From NCBI RefSeq assembly GCF_009728735.1, contig NZ_CP024636.1:3493281-3537414 (forward strand): a stretch of 44,134 nt of DNA. Reading direction: 5' to 3'. The notes beneath the pieces are model-generated. The model did no database searches, was not told the DNA's origin, and worked only from the letters and a program-made list of their open reading frames with translations. Positions 41,442 through 44,134 of the stretch are shown here, one piece after another. Positions within the stretch are counted from its first letter, which is position 1, and each line of letters opens with the position of its first letter. The translations under genes were made by a program, and so were the position numbers. This stretch comes from Pantoea phytobeneficialis. Its GTDB lineage: Bacteria; Pseudomonadota; Gammaproteobacteria; Enterobacterales; Enterobacteriaceae.

Positions 41442-42146
41442 ATGAATACGCAACTGCGCGTGGAGAAGCTGTGTAAGACCTTTTTGCTGCACAACCAGAG
41501 CGGTGTGGCGCTACCGGTGCTGCATGATGCCAATCTTGAGGTCAGCGCCGGGGAGTGTGTGGTGCTGCATGGCCGTTCCGGCAGCGGCAAATCCACGCTG
41601 CTGCGTGCGCTGTACGGCAACTATCAGGCCAACAGCGGCCATATCTGGTTGCAACATGCGGGGGAGTGGATCGATATGGCGCAGGCTCCGGCGCGCCAGA
41701 TCCTTGCCATTCGTCGTGATACTGTCGGCTGGGTCAGCCAGTTTTTGCGGGTGATCCCACGGGTGCCGACGCTGGAAATCGTCATGCAGCCGCTGCTGGA
41801 GCGTGGCGTGGAACGTGCGTTTTGCGAAAAGCGCGCCAAAGAGCTGCTGACGCGTCTTAACGTGCCACAACGCTTGTGGTCGCTGGCACCTTCCACCTTT
41901 TCCGGCGGGGAGCAGCAACGCGTCAACATCGCGCGTGGCTTTATCGCCGACTATCCGGTGCTGCTGCTGGATGAGCCGACTGCCTCGCTGGACAGCGCCA
42001 ATAGCGCCGCAGTGGTGGAACTGATTGAACAGGCGCGCGCGCGTGGCGCGGCCATCGTGGGTATTTTTCATGACGAAGCGGTGCGCGCACGCGTGGCCGA
42101 TCGCCTGCACGTCATGCAGCCGGTACAAACAGGAGCAGAAGCATGA
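41442..42146 (+). CDS. phnL: PhnL, ABC-type ATPase of the C-P lyase pathway
   Basis: A 234-aa ABC ATPase (E. coli 226) that acts with PhnK on the core complex. Walker [19 protein letters not shown], the PhnL-typical [20 protein letters not shown], signature [16 protein letters not shown], Walker [12 protein letters not shown] and [21 protein letters not shown] 41442 has CGGAG six bases upstream and is preferred; ATG 41427, overlapping the phnK stop, lacks a ribosome site. The stop overlaps phnM (ATGA). Confidence 0.95.
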   Translation: MNTQLRVEKLCKTFLLHNQSGVALPVLHDANLEVSAGECVVLHGRSGSGKSTLLRALYGNYQANSGHIWLQHAGEWIDMAQAPARQILAIRRDTVGWVSQFLRVIPRVPTLEIVMQPLLERGVERAFCEKRAKELLTRLNVPQRLWSLAPSTFSGGEQQRVNIARGFIADYPVLLLDEPTASLDSANSAAVVELIEQARARGAAIVGIFHDEAVRARVADRLHVMQPVQTGAEA

Positions 42147-43279
42147 TCGTCAATAACGTCCGACTGGTGCTGGAAGAGGAAGTGGTGTCTGGATCGCTGG
42201 AGATGCGCGATGGCCGTATCGCCAGCTTTAGCGACAGCAACAGTCAGCAACCCGGTGCGCTGGACGGTGAGCAGGCGTATTTACTGCCGGGGCTGGTGGA
42301 GTTGCATACCGACAACCTCGATAAATTCTTTACTCCGCGCCCGAAAGTGGACTGGCCAGCCCACTCGGCGATGAGCAGCCATGATGCGCTGATGGTTGCC
42401 AGCGGCATCACCACGGTACTGGATGCGATAGGCGTCGGTGATGTGCGTGACGGCGGGCATCGCCTCGATAACCTCAACAAAATGATCGAGGCTATCCGCG
42501 ACAGCAACCGCAAAGGACTTAACCGCGTTGATCATCAGTTGCATCTGCGCTGTGAATTGCCTTATCACACCACGCTGTCGCTGTTTGAGGCGCTGGTCAG
42601 CACACCGGAACTGTCGCTGGTGTCGTTGATGGATCACTCACCCGGACAGCGCCAGTACGCGTCACTGGAGAAGTACCGCGATTATTATCAGGGCAAATAC
42701 CAGCTGAATGACCAGCAGATGGATGAATTTGAGCGTGAGCAACTGGCGCTGGCGGCGGAATGGTCACAACCGAACCGTAATGCGATTGCCGCCATGTGCC
42801 GGGCGCGCGGTATCCCGATTGCCAGTCATGACGATGCAACCGCCGCGCATGTGGCTGAATCACATGAGGTAGGTAGCGCCATTGCTGAGTTCCCTACCAC
42901 GCTGGAAGCCGCAGCCGCTTCGCGCGCCTGTGGAATGCAGGTTCTGATGGGAGCGCCCAATATTGTGCGTGGCGGGTCGCACTCTGGCAACGTAGCGGCC
43001 TGGGAGCTGGCGAGTGCCGGTCTGCTGGATATTCTCTCCTCCGATTACTACCCGGCCAGTCTGCTGGATGCGGTGTTCCGGTTAGTGGCGGATGAACGCA
43101 ACGCGCTGGAATTGCCACAGGCGATGGCGCTGGTGACGTGTAATCCGGCGCGCGCGATTGGCCTGCGCGATCGCGGCATCATCGCCGAAGGGCTGCGAGC
43201 CGACCTGGTGCTGGCGCATACCGATCACGGCCACCCGCATATCCGTCATGTTTGGTCACAGGGCAGGTTGGTGTTCTGA
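42143..43279 (+). CDS. phnM: PhnM, triphosphoribosyl phosphonate diphosphatase
   Basis: A 378-aa amidohydrolase-fold enzyme that removes pyrophosphate from the triphosphoribosyl phosphonate before PhnJ acts. Metal motif [20 protein letters not shown] after a short beta-sandwich start ([20 protein letters not shown]), [46 protein letters not shown] and [16 protein letters not shown]; ends in the composite sandwich. The start overlaps phnL by four bases and the stop overlaps phnN (TGATG). Confidence 0.95.
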   Translation: MIVNNVRLVLEEEVVSGSLEMRDGRIASFSDSNSQQPGALDGEQAYLLPGLVELHTDNLDKFFTPRPKVDWPAHSAMSSHDALMVASGITTVLDAIGVGDVRDGGHRLDNLNKMIEAIRDSNRKGLNRVDHQLHLRCELPYHTTLSLFEALVSTPELSLVSLMDHSPGQRQYASLEKYRDYYQGKYQLNDQQMDEFEREQLALAAEWSQPNRNAIAAMCRARGIPIASHDDATAAHVAESHEVGSAIAEFPTTLEAAAASRACGMQVLMGAPNIVRGGSHSGNVAAWELASAGLLDILSSDYYPASLLDAVFRLVADERNALELPQAMALVTCNPARAIGLRDRGIIAEGLRADLVLAHTDHGHPHIRHVWSQGRLVF

Positions 43280-43803
43280 TGGCTCGCCTGATCTGGCTGA
43301 CCGGGCCATCCGGCTCGGGTAAAGACAGCCTGCTCAACGCGCTGCGTGAAGCGCCGCCAGAACGTCTGGTGATCGCCCATCGCTACATTACCCGCCCGGC
43401 GGATGCGGGCGGTGAAAACCATGTGGCGTTGAGTGAGGCGGAATTCCTGCGACGTGAAGCCCTCGGGTTGTTCGCCCTGAGTTGGCAGGCGCACGGGCTG
43501 TGGTATGGCCTCGGCACCGAGATCGACCAGTGGCTGGATCGCGGGCTTAACGTGCTGGTTAACGGTTCACGTCTGCACCTGCCAGTGGCGCAACAGCGCT
43601 ACGGCAGTCAGTTGCTACCGCTGGTGTTACAGGTGTCACCCGAGATTCTGGCGGCGCGTTTGCGCCAGCGCGGGCGCGAAAGCGAGGCAGAGATCGCGCG
43701 TCGGCTGACGCGCGCGGCAGAACCTTTGCCTGCGCACAGCTTCCCGTTGAATAACGATGGGGCGCTGGCGGAGACGCTTTCTCAGCTACGTGAGTGGTTG
43801 TAG
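43279..43803 (+). CDS. phnN: PhnN, ribose 1,5-bisphosphokinase
   Basis: A 174-aa P-loop kinase (E. coli 185) that phosphorylates ribose 1,5-bisphosphate to PRPP, letting the ribose of the C-P lyase product be reused. Walker A LTGPSGSGKDSLLNAL, then RYITRPADAGGENHVALSEA, and the C-terminal ILAARLRQRGRESEAEIARR. ATG 43279 overlaps the phnM stop; the upstream frame to 43252 is not used. The TAG stop (43801-43803) is inside a REP unit beginning at 43800, so the repeat ends the gene. It is the last phn gene in view: phnO and phnP are not found. Confidence 0.95.
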   Translation: MARLIWLTGPSGSGKDSLLNALREAPPERLVIAHRYITRPADAGGENHVALSEAEFLRREALGLFALSWQAHGLWYGLGTEIDQWLDRGLNVLVNGSRLHLPVAQQRYGSQLLPLVLQVSPEILAARLRQRGRESEAEIARRLTRAAEPLPAHSFPLNNDGALAETLSQLREWL

Positions 43804-43857
43804 CGGCGCGATTTCGTGCGCGTTGCAGGAAAAATCTGCGCGATAAATCGCGCCGCT
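43800..43857. repeat. REP pair at the end of phnN, right unit interrupted by an IS
   Basis: The left unit GTAGCGGCGCGATTTCGTGC begins at 43800 (worn arm) and the right unit GCGCGATAAATCGCGCCGCT (43838-43857) stops after CGCT, where other copies continue with AC. From 43858 the sequence is that of an IS110-family element, so the break marks its insertion point. Confidence 0.85.
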
Positions 43858-43879
43858 TGTATCTTGAAGTTGTAACTGG

Positions 43880-44060
43880 TTAGCTACCCGTTACACGAAA
43901 CGGAGGCAGCTTGTCGCGCCGCTTAAGACCCGATCTTGTGCCGTAGCTTAAAGCCCTCCGTTTCTCCTTTCACGCCAGCATCTACTCTGAACGGTAACCA
44001 GAAGCTCTGACTTCGTATGTACAAGGCAAGATGGCGTGATGGTTCATGTGAAAGGGAGCT
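43880..44060 (+). ncRNA. Candidate IS110 bridge RNA (target and donor guides)
   Basis: A 10-bp perfect stem GAAACGGAGG / CCTCCGTTTC (43897-43906 with 43955-43964) encloses a loop that carries TCGCGCCGCTT (43914-43924), identical to the left flank of the insertion (43848-43858), and GCCGTAGC (43940-43947), the reverse complement of GCTACGGC, which is how the REP continues to the right in some copies. Downstream, TACAAG (44020-44025) is complementary to CTTGTA at the element's left end (43857-43862 with the core), as a right donor guide should be. Exact ends of the RNA are not visible; they are set loosely. Confidence 0.65.
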
Positions 44061-44065
44061 GTCTT

Positions 44066-44134
44066 ATGATTTATCTCGGTATTGATGTCAGTAAAAACAA
44101 ACTCGACCTCTGCCTGTTGCCCGGCAACGGGAAA
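44066..44134 (+). CDS. IS110-family transposase, N-terminal fragment
   Basis: Only the first 23 codons are in the window: MIYLGIDVSKNKLDLCLL, then PGNGK. The GIDVSK motif is the first strand of the RuvC-like DEDD domain of IS110-family recombinases, with the first catalytic aspartate at residue 7. AAGGGAGC stands nine bases before ATG 44066. The protein works with the bridge RNA encoded in the leader to join element and target. The group (IS110 or IS1111) cannot be settled from this fragment, but the long 5' leader fits the IS110 group. Confidence 0.85.
   Translation, partial: MIYLGIDVSKNKLDLCLLPGNGK

Larger units (their letters stand above)
43858..44134 (+). mobile_element. IS110-family insertion sequence, left part, inserted in a REP unit
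   Basis: The element begins after the REP core dinucleotide CT (43856-43857) with TGTATCTTGAAG, has about 208 bp of noncoding leader and then the transposase start, and continues beyond the window. IS110 elements have no long inverted repeats and integrate by recombination guided by a bridge RNA; several of the family target REP sequences (IS621 does in E. coli). The junction is inferred from the loss of the normal REP continuation. Confidence 0.75.

Overview
The window looks like chromosomal DNA of a gamma-proteobacterium of the Enterobacterales, most probably a Pantoea/Erwinia-type Erwiniaceae (inference). The grounds are close matches, from memory, to enterobacterial Nac, Cbl, GabD, GabT and PhnF-N, a tRNA-Asn next to nac-cbl (as in E. 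coli), and many copies of a short palindromic repeat with core GCGCGATAAATCGCGCCGC.

Layout. 1-3720 is an accessory patch: the end of an IS3-family (IS2-type) element that cut an Rhs toxin gene, two paralogous orphan Rhs toxin/immunity modules (AHH-nuclease type) with remnants between them, an 8-copy heptanucleotide repeat, and a HigB/RelE-HigA type toxin-antitoxin pair whose toxin is deleted internally. A minus-strand tRNA-Asn (3721-3796) bounds it. 4304-7791 is a CUT2-type sugar or polyol ABC operon. 8189-10522 holds nac and cbl. nac has a textbook sigma-54 promoter and an NtrC box upstream.

10672-33817 is a long plus-strand catabolic region: GabD-type dehydrogenase, a second aldehyde dehydrogenase behind a probable sigma-54 promoter, a type II HAD hydrolase, two FAD amine/amino-acid oxidoreductases, a complete family-5 ABC importer (Tat-type binding protein, two permeases, fused double ATPase), two GNAT acetyltransferases, a GhrA-like 2-hydroxyacid dehydrogenase, an M20 amidohydrolase, GabT, an Lrp/AsnC regulator, a HyuA/HyuB ring-opening pair and an SDR. 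Together they can import, hydrolyse, deaminate and oxidise an amide, lactam or amine compound to succinate-type products. The sigma-54/NtrC/Nac context suggests nitrogen scavenging. The substrate cannot be read from sequence.

33907-36715 (minus strand) carries a REP-associated tyrosine transposase flanked by its REP repeats and a CHASE4-GGDEF-EAL cyclic-di-GMP enzyme. 37019-43803 is a tightly overlapping C-P lyase operon phnFGHIJKLMN behind a candidate Pho box, without phnCDE, phnO or phnP in view. It ends in a REP that has been entered by an IS110-family element. The 5' noncoding part of that element can be read as a bridge RNA: its loop contains guides matching the REP insertion site, and another short segment complements the element's own left end.
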